Assembly (NCBI RefSeq): GCF_003047105.1
Contig: NZ_CP028475.1
Location: 1,798,001-1,862,000, forward strand
DNA length: 64,000 nucleotides
Reading direction: 5' to 3'
Source: Celeribacter baekdonensis
GTDB lineage: Bacteria; Pseudomonadota; Alphaproteobacteria; Rhodobacterales; Rhodobacteraceae
The translations under genes were made by a program, and so were the position numbers. Shown here in pieces: positions 37,310 to 45,707 of the stretch. Below the pieces are notes generated by a model. It was not told the DNA's origin and did not search any database. It saw only the letters and a list, made by a program, of their open reading frames with translations. How positions within the stretch are numbered: the first letter of the stretch is position 1; every line of letters begins with the position of its first letter.

Positions 37310-37334
37310 AAAGGGGCCTTCGCGGCCCCTTTTT
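37310..37334. terminator. bidirectional terminator
   Basis: AAAGGGGCC (37310-37318) pairs with GGCCCCTTT (37324-37332), loop TTCGC, T-run on the plus strand and A/T tail on the other. Serves the SDR gene and the convergent transglycosylase gene. Confidence 0.9.
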
Positions 37335-37342
37335 CATGTCCG

Positions 37343-38260
37343 TTAATTTTGTGCCCGCACCGCGTTGGTGGCAAACACACAGCCATCCGAGTACAGTTCG
37401 GGCGGGGTCAAGCAGAGGCCCTTGGCCACCTGCCATGCGGCAAGCACTTTGGGGACATAGGCGCGGGTCTCGGCATAGGGCGGGGGGCCATTGTTGGATT
37501 TGACCGCGTTTTCACCGGCATTGTATCCTGCCAGCGCCAGCGCCACATCGCCGTTGAACTCATTGATCAACCAATCGAGATAGGCGATGCCGCCTTTGAT
37601 GTTTTGGTCCGGGTCGGTGGGATCAACACCAAACCGCGCGGCGGTGTCTGGGATGAGCTGCATCAGCCCCTGCGCCCCTGCCCCGCTCACAGCGTCCTCT
37701 TTGCCCGAAGATTCGACTGAAATCACCGCCAGCGCCAAAGCCGGGCTGACCTTGGTGCCGATGGAATGCATCAACAACGAGGTCCCGTAACGATTGGCCA
37801 GATCGGTGATCTGTTGAAAGCTGGGTTTGGGCACCGCACGCGCCTCGGACAGTTCAAGTGCCGCCAAGGCGGCGCTAAACCGTTCGGGGCCTGCGCCGAA
37901 CAGATCATGCGGCACCGCGTTCCAATACCACGCCATCAAATCGGCGCTCGACGCGTCCGGCAAGCCCTCTGGCACCGCGGTCGGTTGGGGCGGGGCTTTG
38001 ACAGTTTTCATGCCGGGGCGGATTTGCACCGTGATCAGATTGCCCGCGCCTCCCGTTGGCACGCCGATGCGCTTGGGTTTGACGTCGGGCCAAGCCGGGG
38101 GGGGGACATAGGCCTTAGGCGCGGCCTCTGGGGTAGCGTCTTGTGCCAAACTGGGTGTCCCCCAAGCGCCAACACATATAAAAGACGTCAGCGCCAAGGC
38201 GGCACCCGCCTGAGACCCGACGGCGCAAAGCCTGCGCGCGACTGCGGTGATCATGAACAT
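37343..38260 (-). CDS. lytic transglycosylase (SLT domain)
   Basis: 305 residues from ATG 38260 (38254 also possible). N-terminal signal sequence with a hydrophobic stretch (AGAALALTSFICVGAWG, ending SLAQD), a Pro-rich linker, and a C-terminal SLT domain: catalytic Glu in ISVESSGKEDAVS, then GAQGLMQLIPDTAARFGV, NIKGGIAYLDWL and LALAGYNAGENAV. It cleaves murein glycan strands in the periplasm. It is divergent from the Tad locus; transglycosylases often help large envelope machines assemble, but a link is only positional. Confidence 0.92.
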   Translation of the reverse strand: MFMITAVARRLCAVGSQAGAALALTSFICVGAWGTPSLAQDATPEAAPKAYVPPPAWPDVKPKRIGVPTGGAGNLITVQIRPGMKTVKAPPQPTAVPEGLPDASSADLMAWYWNAVPHDLFGAGPERFSAALAALELSEARAVPKPSFQQITDLANRYGTSLLMHSIGTKVSPALALAVISVESSGKEDAVSGAGAQGLMQLIPDTAARFGVDPTDPDQNIKGGIAYLDWLINEFNGDVALALAGYNAGENAVKSNNGPPPYAETRAYVPKVLAAWQVAKGLCLTPPELYSDGCVFATNAVRAQN

Positions 38261-38652
38261 ATCTCTAACTTTTACGGCTCGGGGTTGGCACGTCTTTATA
38301 CGCGCGTGCTGTTGATTGATCCCAGTTTGGCAAAAATCATACCTTTCTGCCAGTGATTTAACCTCAAACAGACTCAATCAAATTTGAATTTTAACTCTAA
38401 AAACACCAAAAAAGCATTTTTCTGCAAAATAGTTAAAATTTTTTATTACGCATTTTCAAATACTTAGCAATATTATTCTTGAAGAATTTCAAAGTGCCAA
38501 AAACGTACCAATGCTGCCCAACTCCTGCCCCAGTTCAAAGGCCATATAGCCTCATCGAAAGCAAGACAGAGCGGCACACGGCACGGGAAACGCCAACGCT
38601 CCAAATGCTAAGACGTGGAAAAAATAGACCTGTATCCTTGGAGGGAACACCA
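38261..38652. promoter_or_regulatory. AT-rich 392-bp region between the transglycosylase gene and flp
   Basis: Contains a strikingly AT-rich island (about 38340-38480) unlike the surrounding GC-rich DNA. It should hold the divergent promoters of the transglycosylase and pilin genes. Half-sites of the TTAA type occur but no full CtrA box. An in-frame upstream extension of the first pilin to 38479 runs through this region and is not protein-like. Confidence 0.5.
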
Positions 38653-38844
38653 ATGAAATTCTTCAAACTTGCAAACAAATTCTCCCGCGACGAAGACGGT
38701 GCTGTGACCGTTGACTGGGTTGTTCTGACCGCCGCTGTGGTTGGCCTCGGCATCGCTGTTCTGACCTCCGTGTCCGGCGGCACCAAAACCCTCGGCAACA
38801 CCATTTCCAGCGATCTCGCTACACGCTCTGTCGTCACCTACTAA
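38653..38844 (+). CDS. flp: Flp-type pilin, copy 1
   Basis: 63 residues: basic leader MKFFKLANKFSRDEDG (16), then a mature part of 47 residues that starts AVTVDWVVLTAAVVGLGI and ends in a Ser/Thr-rich tail. Prepilin peptidase should cut after Gly16. Position +5/+6 is Asp-Trp, where canonical Flp pilins have Glu-Tyr. GGAGGGAAC lies before the ATG. It is the structural subunit of the Tad pilus. Confidence 0.93.
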   Translation: MKFFKLANKFSRDEDGAVTVDWVVLTAAVVGLGIAVLTSVSGGTKTLGNTISSDLATRSVVTY

Positions 38845-38871
38845 TCCCATCTCGTAACTGGAGTAACACCA

Positions 38872-39063
38872 ATGAAATTCTTCAAACTTGCAAACAAATT
38901 CTCCCGCGACGAAGACGGTGCTGTGACCGTTGACTGGGTTGTTCTGACCGCCGCTGTGGTTGGCCTCGGCATCGCTGTTCTGACCTCTGTGTCCGGCGGC
39001 ACCAAAGCCCTCGGCAACACCATTTCCGGCGATCTCGCTACACGCTCTGTCGTCACCTACTAA
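38872..39063 (+). CDS. flp: Flp-type pilin, copy 2
   Basis: 63 residues, differing from copies 1 and 3 by Thr to Ala (TKALG) and Ser to Gly (SGDL) in the C-terminal tail. Same leader and hydrophobic segment. Preceded by CTGGAGTAACACCA, whose GGAG serves as ribosome site. Confidence 0.93.
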   Translation: MKFFKLANKFSRDEDGAVTVDWVVLTAAVVGLGIAVLTSVSGGTKALGNTISGDLATRSVVTY

Positions 39064-39090
39064 TCCCATCTCGTAACTGGAGTAACACCA

Positions 39091-39282
39091 ATGAAATTCT
39101 TCAAACTTGCAAACAAATTCTCCCGCGACGAAGACGGTGCTGTGACCGTTGACTGGGTTGTTCTGACCGCCGCTGTGGTTGGCCTCGGCATCGCTGTTCT
39201 GACCTCCGTGTCCGGCGGCACCAAAACCCTCGGCAACACCATTTCCAGCGATCTCGCTACACGCTCTGTCGTCACATACTAA
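39091..39282 (+). CDS. flp: Flp-type pilin, copy 3
   Basis: 63 residues, protein identical to copy 1; only a synonymous Thr codon near the end differs. Same spacer and ribosome site as copy 2. Followed by a strong hairpin. Confidence 0.93.
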   Translation: MKFFKLANKFSRDEDGAVTVDWVVLTAAVVGLGIAVLTSVSGGTKTLGNTISSDLATRSVVTY

Positions 39283-39315
39283 AGACCTTGGCCCTCGGGC
39301 CATGGCGCAAAATCA

Positions 39316-39346
39316 AAAGCCGCGCTCTGGAACAGAGCGCGGCTTT
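39316..39346 (+). terminator. strong hairpin after the pilin genes
   Basis: AAAGCCGCGCTCTG (39316-39329) and its exact complement (39333-39346), 3-base loop, ending in TTT only. Likely terminates or stabilises the pilin mRNA so pilin is made in excess over the assembly proteins. Confidence 0.85.
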
Positions 39347-39560
39347 CCACATGAATCCGCCTTATGAGGATTGGGACCTCGACGGATCAAAACAACAACA
39401 CGGTCGTTTCGCCCGCTTTGTCTCTGCCCACGCATAAATTCACATCAGCGCCGCCCAACGACCACCAAAATGCCGTAATTTAAAGACAGGGTGTGGGGAT
39501 GGAGCAAAAGGGGTGGCCGCTGAAAGCGACCCGAGACCCCGGAAGCAAAGGAAAGACACT

Positions 39561-40406
39561 ATGCGTATTATTTTCGGATTGGTTCTCGTGATTGGCGTCG
39601 CATTGGCCGGATTTGCCGTGCATATGACCAAGGGCTACATGTCCACCTATCAAGCCGAATTGAACCACGAAAAAGCAATGCGGGCCGAAATGATCCAAAC
39701 GGAAGAGATTTTCGTGTCCAAAGCATTGATTAATTTTGGCGATGAAATCACCCCTGAGATGGTCAAGAAAGTCAGATGGCCCGTCGAGGCCTTGCCCGAA
39801 GGCGCATTTAGCACCGAAGAGGGTCTTTTCCCTGAAGGGCCTGAGGCAACGCGCGTCGCGTTGCGCACGATCGAACCAATGGAACCGCTGATGGCGGTCA
39901 AAATGAGCGCCCCCGGCGAAGACGCGGGCGTTGCCTCACGCCTGTCCAAAGGGATGCGCGCCTTTGCGATCAAGGTGGATGTCTCTACCGGTGTGTCCGG
40001 CCTGTTGCGTCCAGGCGACCGTGTTGACATTTACTGGACGGGCCGCCTGCCCGGCTCCACCTCTGATGCCACCAAATTGATCCTAACCTCGATCCCATTG
40101 GTGGCCGTTGACCAAACCGCAAATGGCGAACGCCAAGCCTCGATCATCGCCCGCACCGTCACCGTCGAAGCCACCCCGACCCAAGTTGCAGGATTGGCAA
40201 CAGCCCAGAGTTCAGGTCGCTTGTCGCTCTCGTTGGTTGGACGCAATGACGATACGATCGTCGGCGGGGTCGAAGTGGATCAACGCACGCTTTTGGGCAT
40301 TGCCGAAGAAACGATCATGTCCGAAGCGCCCAAAGCCCCCGTGTGTACAGTCCGCACCCGCAAAGGCGCAGAGATCATTGAAATGCCGATCCCCTGCACA
40401 AACTGA
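39561..40406 (+). CDS. cpaB: Flp pilus assembly protein CpaB (RcpC)
   Basis: 281 residues. N-terminal membrane anchor (IIFGLVLVIGVALAGFAVHM), then tandem SAF-like domains (EEIFVSKALINFGDEIT; GMRAFAIKVDVSTGVSGLLRPGDRVDIYWTG is the CpaB/RcpC signature). It acts in the periplasm with the secretin. ATG 39561 has AAAGGAAAG upstream; the longer frame from 39513 lacks a signal. First gene of the assembly part of the Tad locus; a terminator-like hairpin separates it from the secretin gene. Confidence 0.94.
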   Translation: MRIIFGLVLVIGVALAGFAVHMTKGYMSTYQAELNHEKAMRAEMIQTEEIFVSKALINFGDEITPEMVKKVRWPVEALPEGAFSTEEGLFPEGPEATRVALRTIEPMEPLMAVKMSAPGEDAGVASRLSKGMRAFAIKVDVSTGVSGLLRPGDRVDIYWTGRLPGSTSDATKLILTSIPLVAVDQTANGERQASIIARTVTVEATPTQVAGLATAQSSGRLSLSLVGRNDDTIVGGVEVDQRTLLGIAEETIMSEAPKAPVCTVRTRKGAEIIEMPIPCTN

Positions 40407-40442
40407 TCTGCACAAACCTGCGGCTCATATGATAAAATGATC

Positions 40443-40477
40443 AAAGGCGACGGGGGCACCCCGCCGCCTTTTGGCGG
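40443..40477 (+). terminator. terminator with an overlapping alternative hairpin, cpaB-cpaC
   Basis: First stem AAAGGCGACGGGG (40443-40455)/CCCCGCCGCCTTT (40459-40471), one mismatch, followed by TT. Its right arm also forms CCGCC-tttt-GGCGG (40464-40477), so the two folds exclude each other. Confidence 0.6.
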
Positions 40478-40521
40478 AAAAAGACACAAACAGATCAACC
40501 GATTGCACCCGCTCTTGTGAC

Positions 40522-40530
40522 TTATCCACA
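40522..40530 (+). promoter_or_regulatory. consensus DnaA box
   Basis: TTATCCACA, a perfect 9-base DnaA box, 117 bases before the cpaC start. One such match is roughly what chance allows in a window this size, so it is reported with caution. Confidence 0.25.
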
Positions 40531-40646
40531 TCACAAACAGCGTCCAAGAGATTGATTCTTGCAAAAAAACAGAAATTAACGCATGGTCTTCGCAAGTGGA
40601 CCAAAAGAGTCCGATATTGAGGCGTGGTCGACAGAGGCAGGATCAC

Positions 40647-42056
40647 ATGAAAATGTTGAATATGTTCAAGGCAGCCCTTTTAGGGTGTGCTGTTATCGGC
40701 GCAATCCCCCAAGGGGCTTTTGCAGACAAACTTCGTGTCATGACCGGCTCTCCCTCGGGCGTTCTTAACGTCCCGATGAACCGCGCGGTGGTGGTTGAAA
40801 GTGACGAACCTTTCGCAGAGATTTCTGTGGCAAACGCTGAGATCGCGGATATTTCGACCCTCTCGGATCGCTCGATCTATGTTCTGGGACGGTCTCCGGG
40901 GTTGACCACAATGACGCTTTTGGCCCCGAACGGTTCGCTGATCACCAACGTCCAAATTCAGGTGACCCCCGATGTCACCGAATTCAAAGAGCGCCTGCGT
41001 CAGATCATGCCGAATGAAAAGATCGAAGTGCGCACCGCCAATGACGGCATTGTGCTTTCCGGTGTGATCACTTCGGTGACGATGATGGAACGCGCTGTTG
41101 AGCTGGCCGAACGCTATGCGCCGGGCCGCGTGTCCAACCTGATGAACATCGGCGGCACCCAACAGGTGATGTTGAAAGTGCGCTTTGCCGAAATGTCGCG
41201 CTCCGTGTCGAAAAACCTCTCCGCTTCGATCAATTCCATCGGCCCCAACATCGGCAGCAGCACGGGCACTTGGCTGAGTGCGGACAACACCCCAACCAAC
41301 ATCACAGAGAACGGTGCCGTCTCTGTCAAAGAAGGCACGCTGGGCGCAATGACCATCGGCGGCTCTATTGGTGGCACCGAATTGTCGATCCTCTTGGAAG
41401 CGATGGAAGAAAAAGGTGTCGTGCGCACTTTGGCCGAACCAAACCTGACCGCGCTTTCGGGTCAACAGGCGAAATTCTTGGCCGGTGGCGAATATCCGAT
41501 CCCTGTGTCGGACAATGACGGCATCTACATCGACTACAAACCCTTCGGCGTCGAACTTGAATTCATCCCGCGGGTGGTCAATGGCGACCAGATCAACCTT
41601 GAAATGCGCGCAGCCGTGTCCGGTGTCGACTCCACCGTCAACTATTCGGTCGATGGCTTCACCCTCAACTCCTTCAAACGTCGCGAAACCTCAACAACGG
41701 TTGAGCTGCGCGACGGTCAAAGCTTTGCCATCGCTGGCCTGTTGCAAGACGATTTCGAAGATCTCGTCGGTCAGGTGCCATGGTTGGGCGACATCCCGGT
41801 TTTGGGCGCGCTGTTCCGCTCGACCGACTATTCGCGTCGTCAATCCGAATTGGTGATCATCGTCACCGCCCATCTTGTCACCCCCGTCAACAGCATGGCG
41901 CTCGCGCTGCCGACAGATCGGGTCAAAATCCCGACCGAAAGCGACTTGTTCTTGTTTGGCAAAACATTTGGCGGCACCTCTGCCCCGAAATCCGGCGCAG
42001 CCGCTGAAGTGGCTAAACAGGACTTCTCCGGGTCCTACGGCTATGTGATGGAGTAA
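40647..42056 (+). CDS. cpaC: Tad pilus secretin CpaC (RcpA)
   Basis: 469 residues. Signal peptide ending GAFADK, a BON-like/N-domain region (DVTEFKERLRQIMPNEKIEV), then the secretin core with VMLKVRFAEMSRSVSKNL, EPNLTALSGQQAKFLAGGEYPIPV and VPWLGDIPVLGALFRSTDY...ELVIIVTAHLV, the type II/III secretin signatures. It forms the outer-membrane channel. ATG 40647 after GAGGCAGGA begins the signal peptide. Four bases separate it from the OmpA-like gene. Confidence 0.95.
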   Translation: MKMLNMFKAALLGCAVIGAIPQGAFADKLRVMTGSPSGVLNVPMNRAVVVESDEPFAEISVANAEIADISTLSDRSIYVLGRSPGLTTMTLLAPNGSLITNVQIQVTPDVTEFKERLRQIMPNEKIEVRTANDGIVLSGVITSVTMMERAVELAERYAPGRVSNLMNIGGTQQVMLKVRFAEMSRSVSKNLSASINSIGPNIGSSTGTWLSADNTPTNITENGAVSVKEGTLGAMTIGGSIGGTELSILLEAMEEKGVVRTLAEPNLTALSGQQAKFLAGGEYPIPVSDNDGIYIDYKPFGVELEFIPRVVNGDQINLEMRAAVSGVDSTVNYSVDGFTLNSFKRRETSTTVELRDGQSFAIAGLLQDDFEDLVGQVPWLGDIPVLGALFRSTDYSRRQSELVIIVTAHLVTPVNSMALALPTDRVKIPTESDLFLFGKTFGGTSAPKSGAAAEVAKQDFSGSYGYVME

Positions 42057-42060
42057 GAAC

Positions 42061-42726
42061 ATGCGGTCCTCTGTAAAACTGACACTCGCGGGGTCTGCCC
42101 TTCTCGCCTTTGGCGCCTGTACCGACCAAAAAGTCTTTTCGTCTTGGTATCAGGAAGCCGGTGGCTACGTGGACAACGGCACCTTTGGCAATTCGACGAT
42201 GAACAACACGCTCGTTCAAACCGGGCAACTCAGCTATGTGATTGATTTGAATGAACGCTTTGCGGCCGAAGTGCCGACAACCGTCAATTTCGAATTCAAC
42301 TCGGCGATTTTGGACGGTGTGGCGCGGGACGCGATCCGCAAACAAGCACAGTATATGGCGCAATTCCCCGAAGTGCGCTTCCGGGTTTATGGCCACACTG
42401 ATCTTGTTGGCTCTGACAGCTACAACAAATCCTTGGGCCTCAGACGCGCCAAGGCCGTGGTTTCGGAACTTGCACGCAACGGCATTTCGCGGTCGCGCCT
42501 TGAGGCGATGGTGTCTTATGGTGAAACCCAACCGCTGATTGTGACGCAAGACCCAGAGCGTAAAAACCGCCGTACCGTCACCGAAGTCTCTGGTTTTGTG
42601 GAAAACGCAAAACTGGTTATGGACAGCCGCTACGCCGAGATCATTCACCGCGAATATATCGAAAGCGCCACAGCACCGTCCGAATTGGTCGACTTCGGCG
42701 CACGCGAAATCAACCCAGGTCAGTAA
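42061..42726 (+). CDS. OmpA-family lipoprotein of the Tad locus
   Basis: 221 residues. Lipobox AFGAC at the end of the signal sequence, then a C-terminal OmpA/Pal peptidoglycan-binding domain: VNFEFNSAILD, VYGHTDLVGSDSYNKSLGLRRAKAV and DPERKNRRTVTEV. It takes the place CpaD (RcpB) holds in Caulobacter loci, and probably anchors or pilots the secretin to the cell wall. The Arg/Asp residues that bind peptidoglycan are present. Confidence 0.9.
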   Translation: MRSSVKLTLAGSALLAFGACTDQKVFSSWYQEAGGYVDNGTFGNSTMNNTLVQTGQLSYVIDLNERFAAEVPTTVNFEFNSAILDGVARDAIRKQAQYMAQFPEVRFRVYGHTDLVGSDSYNKSLGLRRAKAVVSELARNGISRSRLEAMVSYGETQPLIVTQDPERKNRRTVTEVSGFVENAKLVMDSRYAEIIHREYIESATAPSELVDFGAREINPGQ

Positions 42727-42759
42727 CAACGGGCGGCATCGTCCCGAATTAGCGAATTA

Positions 42760-42897
42760 TTACGCGATTTCGGCCCTATTGTTGCCCCAGTTGCCCGGCA
42801 TCTTATCCTCAATGGGAGCAGTCTGTCCGACAAACGAGTCGGGCATACGCGCCAGAGGATCAGAGCCGGGCTTTTCGTTTGAAAGATCTCGTCTCAT
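42760..42897 (-). CDS. possible 45-residue protein opposite the ompA-cpaE gap
   Basis: A small frame in the 208-bp gap, starting MRRDLSNEKPGSDPLARM and ending NNRAEIA. Its composition looks protein-like and hydrophilic, but there is no ribosome site and no recognised family. On the minus strand against the whole operon. Listed only as a candidate. Confidence 0.15.
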   Translation of the reverse strand: MRRDLSNEKPGSDPLARMPDSFVGQTAPIEDKMPGNWGNNRAEIA

Positions 42898-42934
42898 GTG
42901 ACGCTGGCGTTCTACAAAAGGACGCGTAAGAGCA

Positions 42935-44188
42935 ATGACGAGTGAAACTGCATTGCACACCGACCCGGCCCCGCTTGTGGCCTGTACCGTCAGCCGGGAC
43001 GTGCAAAATTTCGATCTTTTGATCGAGGACATGGAAAGCGAACTGGGGGAATCCTGGGGCGATCTTTCGTTTGAGGATGCCAGACAGTTCTTTCGCCAGC
43101 CGGAAAGCGGCGGGTTAAAATTTGTCGCCATCGCCCTTGATCAAGAAGACGAAGGCTTGTTGGCCATGATCGCTGACATGATTAAATCAGCGAAAATTCA
43201 AGGCGTTAAAGTCATTTTGATCGCCGATGAAGTCTCGCCGATGGCGTTGCACCAATTGCTTCAATTGGGGGCCGAAGATTTCATCCCCTACCCGCTCCCG
43301 GAAAATGCGCTTCACGATGCCATCCTTCGCCTTGATGCCCCGCGCAAGGTCGCAGCCGTCGACTTTATTGACGCCACTGGCCCCGCCGCCAGCGCGCCCA
43401 AAGGTGCCAATGGCATCGTCTTACCGGTGCAATCCGTGGCCGGTGGTGCGGGCGCCACAACCATTGCCGTCAATTTGGCGTGGGAACTGGCCAATGTCGA
43501 AAAGAAAGGCCCGCAACCACGTGTGCTGTTGATGGATTTCAACCTGCAATACGGCTCGGTTTCGACCTATCTCGACCTGCCGCGCCGCGAAGCCGTGTAT
43601 GAGCTTTTGTCCTCCACCGACATTATGGATGACGATGCGTTCAAAGGCGCGTTGATGAATTTCAACGACAAACTGTCTGTTCTGACCGCCCCGCCGGAAA
43701 TCCTGCCGCTTGATTTCATTGAGGCGCAGGATGTGGAACGGCTTTTGACCAAAGCGCGCGCCCTGTTTGATTATGTCGTGATCGACATGCCAACGGTGCT
43801 GGTGAGCTGGACCGAAACCGTGCTCAACACCGCCGATTTTTACTTTGCGCCCTTTGAGTTGGACCTGCGTTCAGCCCAAAACATTTTGCGCCTGCGCACC
43901 GCTTTGCGCGCCGAAGAATTGCCGTTTGAAAAGCTGCGTTTCCTGCTCAACCGTGCGCCCAAAGCCATGGATTTGTCGGCCAAAGCGCGGACCAAACGCA
44001 TGGCGGAAAACCTTGAGATTTCGGTAGATGTGCAATTCCCCGATGGCGGCCGCCCAGTGCGCGATTCCTGTGATCAGGGCCTGCCTTTGGGCATTGAAGC
44101 CACCAAAAACCCACTGCGCAAAGAGATCCAAAAACTTGCCGCGTCCATTCACGCGCATCAAACCGAACAGCTTGAAGCTGCGGAATAA
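42935..44188 (+). CDS. cpaE: Tad pilus localisation ATPase CpaE (TadZ)
   Basis: 417 residues. N-terminal receiver-like domain (about 10-135, without a clear phosphoacceptor set) followed by a MinD/ParA-type ATPase with deviant Walker A loop GGAGATTIAVN, LLMDFNLQYGSVSTYL and VVIDMPTV. CpaE positions the Tad machinery at the pole. After a 208-bp gap from the OmpA gene, so an internal promoter may exist. AAAAGGACG precedes the ATG region. Confidence 0.93.
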   Translation: MTSETALHTDPAPLVACTVSRDVQNFDLLIEDMESELGESWGDLSFEDARQFFRQPESGGLKFVAIALDQEDEGLLAMIADMIKSAKIQGVKVILIADEVSPMALHQLLQLGAEDFIPYPLPENALHDAILRLDAPRKVAAVDFIDATGPAASAPKGANGIVLPVQSVAGGAGATTIAVNLAWELANVEKKGPQPRVLLMDFNLQYGSVSTYLDLPRREAVYELLSSTDIMDDDAFKGALMNFNDKLSVLTAPPEILPLDFIEAQDVERLLTKARALFDYVVIDMPTVLVSWTETVLNTADFYFAPFELDLRSAQNILRLRTALRAEELPFEKLRFLLNRAPKAMDLSAKARTKRMAENLEISVDVQFPDGGRPVRDSCDQGLPLGIEATKNPLRKEIQKLAASIHAHQTEQLEAAE

Positions 44189-44221
44189 AAACGCCCCGCC
44201 GGGGCCTTGAGGAACGAACAG

Positions 44222-45703
44222 ATGTTTTCGAGATACAAAAAGTCCGAGACCCAAAAGGCCGAACCGGTTGCAAAATCGGCGGCTCAACCGAGTGTCGCCA
44301 AAGCGTCCGCTCCGGCCTCTGCTGCGCCTGCGCCGAAAGAGGCCGCAGCCCCCAAGTCGTTGCGCCGCGAATCCACCCAAGCGGCACAGGTCGTGCCCCA
44401 GGACAAGGAACGTCGCCGCAAGGAACGCCTGAGCGACATCAAGGTCGAGATGCACAAGCGTCTGTTGGAAGACCTCAACTTGGGTGCGCTGGAGAGCGCG
44501 GGTGAAAAGGAACTTCGGGCGGAAATATCTGAAATCACTGCGGAATTTTTGGCGGATCAAGGCTTGGTTCTGAACCGCGACGAACGCCTGACGCTCAACC
44601 AAGACCTCTATGACGAGGTGCGCGGCCTTGGCCCGCTTGAAACGCTTTTGAAAGACGACACGGTCAACGATATTCTGGTCAACGGCCCACAACAAATTTT
44701 CGTCGAACGCAACGGCAAGCTGATGCTGTCGGACATCACGTTCAAAGACGAAAAGCACCTGTTGCGGATCATCGACAAAATCGTCTCCGCCGTGGGCCGT
44801 CGGGTCGATGAATCCAACCCTTACGTTGACGCCCGTCTCGCAGATGGCTCACGTTTCAACGCCATGGTGCCCCCTGTGGCCGTGGATGGTTCGCTTGTCT
44901 CCATTCGTAAGTTCAAAAAAGAAAAACTGGCGATTGACGATCTGGTCCGCTTTGGCGCCTTTACCGAAGAAATGGCCGCCTATCTTCAGGCTGCCGTCTC
45001 GACCCGTCTCAACGTCATCGTGTCGGGCGGTACGGGGTCGGGGAAAACCACCACGCTCAATGCGCTGTCCTCATTCATCGACAATGACGAACGCATCCTG
45101 ACGATCGAAGACACCGCCGAACTTCAATTGCAACAGACCCATGTGGGTCGGATGGAAAGCCGCCCCGCGAACGTCGAGGGCAAGGGGGCGGTGACCCAGC
45201 GCGACTGTTTGCGCAACGCACTGCGGATGCGGCCGGACCGGATCATCGTCGGGGAAACCCGTGGTGAAGAGGTGATCGACATGCTCCAAGCCATGAACAC
45301 CGGCCACGACGGGTCTATGACCACGATCCACGCCAACTCGGCGCGTGATGGCGTGTCGCGTCTGGAAAACATGATCGCCATGGCCGGGATCGAAATGCCG
45401 CTGAAAGCGGTGCGGTCGCAAATTTCCTCGGCTGTGAACCTCATCGTACAGGCCTCGCGTCTGCAAGATGGTTCGCGCCGCATGGTCTCGATCACCGAGA
45501 TCACCGGGATGGAGGGCGATGTGATTTCCATGCAGGAAGTGTTTCGTTTTCAACGCACTGGCCTGACGCCCGACAATAAAATCATTGGTCACTTCACCGC
45601 AACCGGCGTGCGCAGCCACTTTTCCGAACGCTTCCGCATGTGGGGCTATGACCTGCCGCATTCCATTTTCGAACCCACAACCCCCGCTAATATAGGAGTT
45701 TGA
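44222..45703 (+). CDS. cpaF: Tad pilus ATPase CpaF (TadA)
   Basis: 493 residues. An Ala/Pro-rich N-terminal stretch (about 10-60), then the secretion ATPase: [20 protein letters not shown], Walker [10 protein letters not shown] (about 268-276), Asp box [10 protein letters not shown], Walker [16 protein letters not shown], His box [14 protein letters not shown]. It powers pilus assembly at the inner membrane. ATG 44222 is behind TTGAGGAACG. Confidence 0.96.
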   Translation: MFSRYKKSETQKAEPVAKSAAQPSVAKASAPASAAPAPKEAAAPKSLRRESTQAAQVVPQDKERRRKERLSDIKVEMHKRLLEDLNLGALESAGEKELRAEISEITAEFLADQGLVLNRDERLTLNQDLYDEVRGLGPLETLLKDDTVNDILVNGPQQIFVERNGKLMLSDITFKDEKHLLRIIDKIVSAVGRRVDESNPYVDARLADGSRFNAMVPPVAVDGSLVSIRKFKKEKLAIDDLVRFGAFTEEMAAYLQAAVSTRLNVIVSGGTGSGKTTTLNALSSFIDNDERILTIEDTAELQLQQTHVGRMESRPANVEGKGAVTQRDCLRNALRMRPDRIIVGETRGEEVIDMLQAMNTGHDGSMTTIHANSARDGVSRLENMIAMAGIEMPLKAVRSQISSAVNLIVQASRLQDGSRRMVSITEITGMEGDVISMQEVFRFQRTGLTPDNKIIGHFTATGVRSHFSERFRMWGYDLPHSIFEPTTPANIGV

Positions 45704-45707
45704 CACC

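Larger units (their letters stand above)
38653..39282 (+). repeat. three tandem 219-bp pilin-gene repeats
   Basis: The ATGs lie at 38653, 38872 and 39091, exactly 219 bases apart. The two 27-base spacers are identical. Copies 1 and 3 differ at one synonymous base; copy 2 differs from copy 1 at three bases. Confidence 0.97.

Noticed and set aside
38479..38652. N-terminal extension of the first pilin
   Set aside because: The extra 58 codons cross the AT-rich promoter region and are absent from the other two copies, which start at the same Met.
38653..39282. Regular repeats that could suggest a CRISPR array
   Set aside because: The repeats are whole 192-bp genes with identical 27-bp spacers, not short repeats with unique spacers.
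38608..39303. 231-codon open frame on the minus strand with internal repeats
   Set aside because: It is the antisense shadow of the three tandem pilin genes; the repeats in it are simply the pilin repeats read backwards.
40522..40530. DnaA box as evidence for an origin
   Set aside because: A single 9-base match is expected by chance in a window this long, and no cluster, dnaA or AT-rich unwinding region accompanies it.
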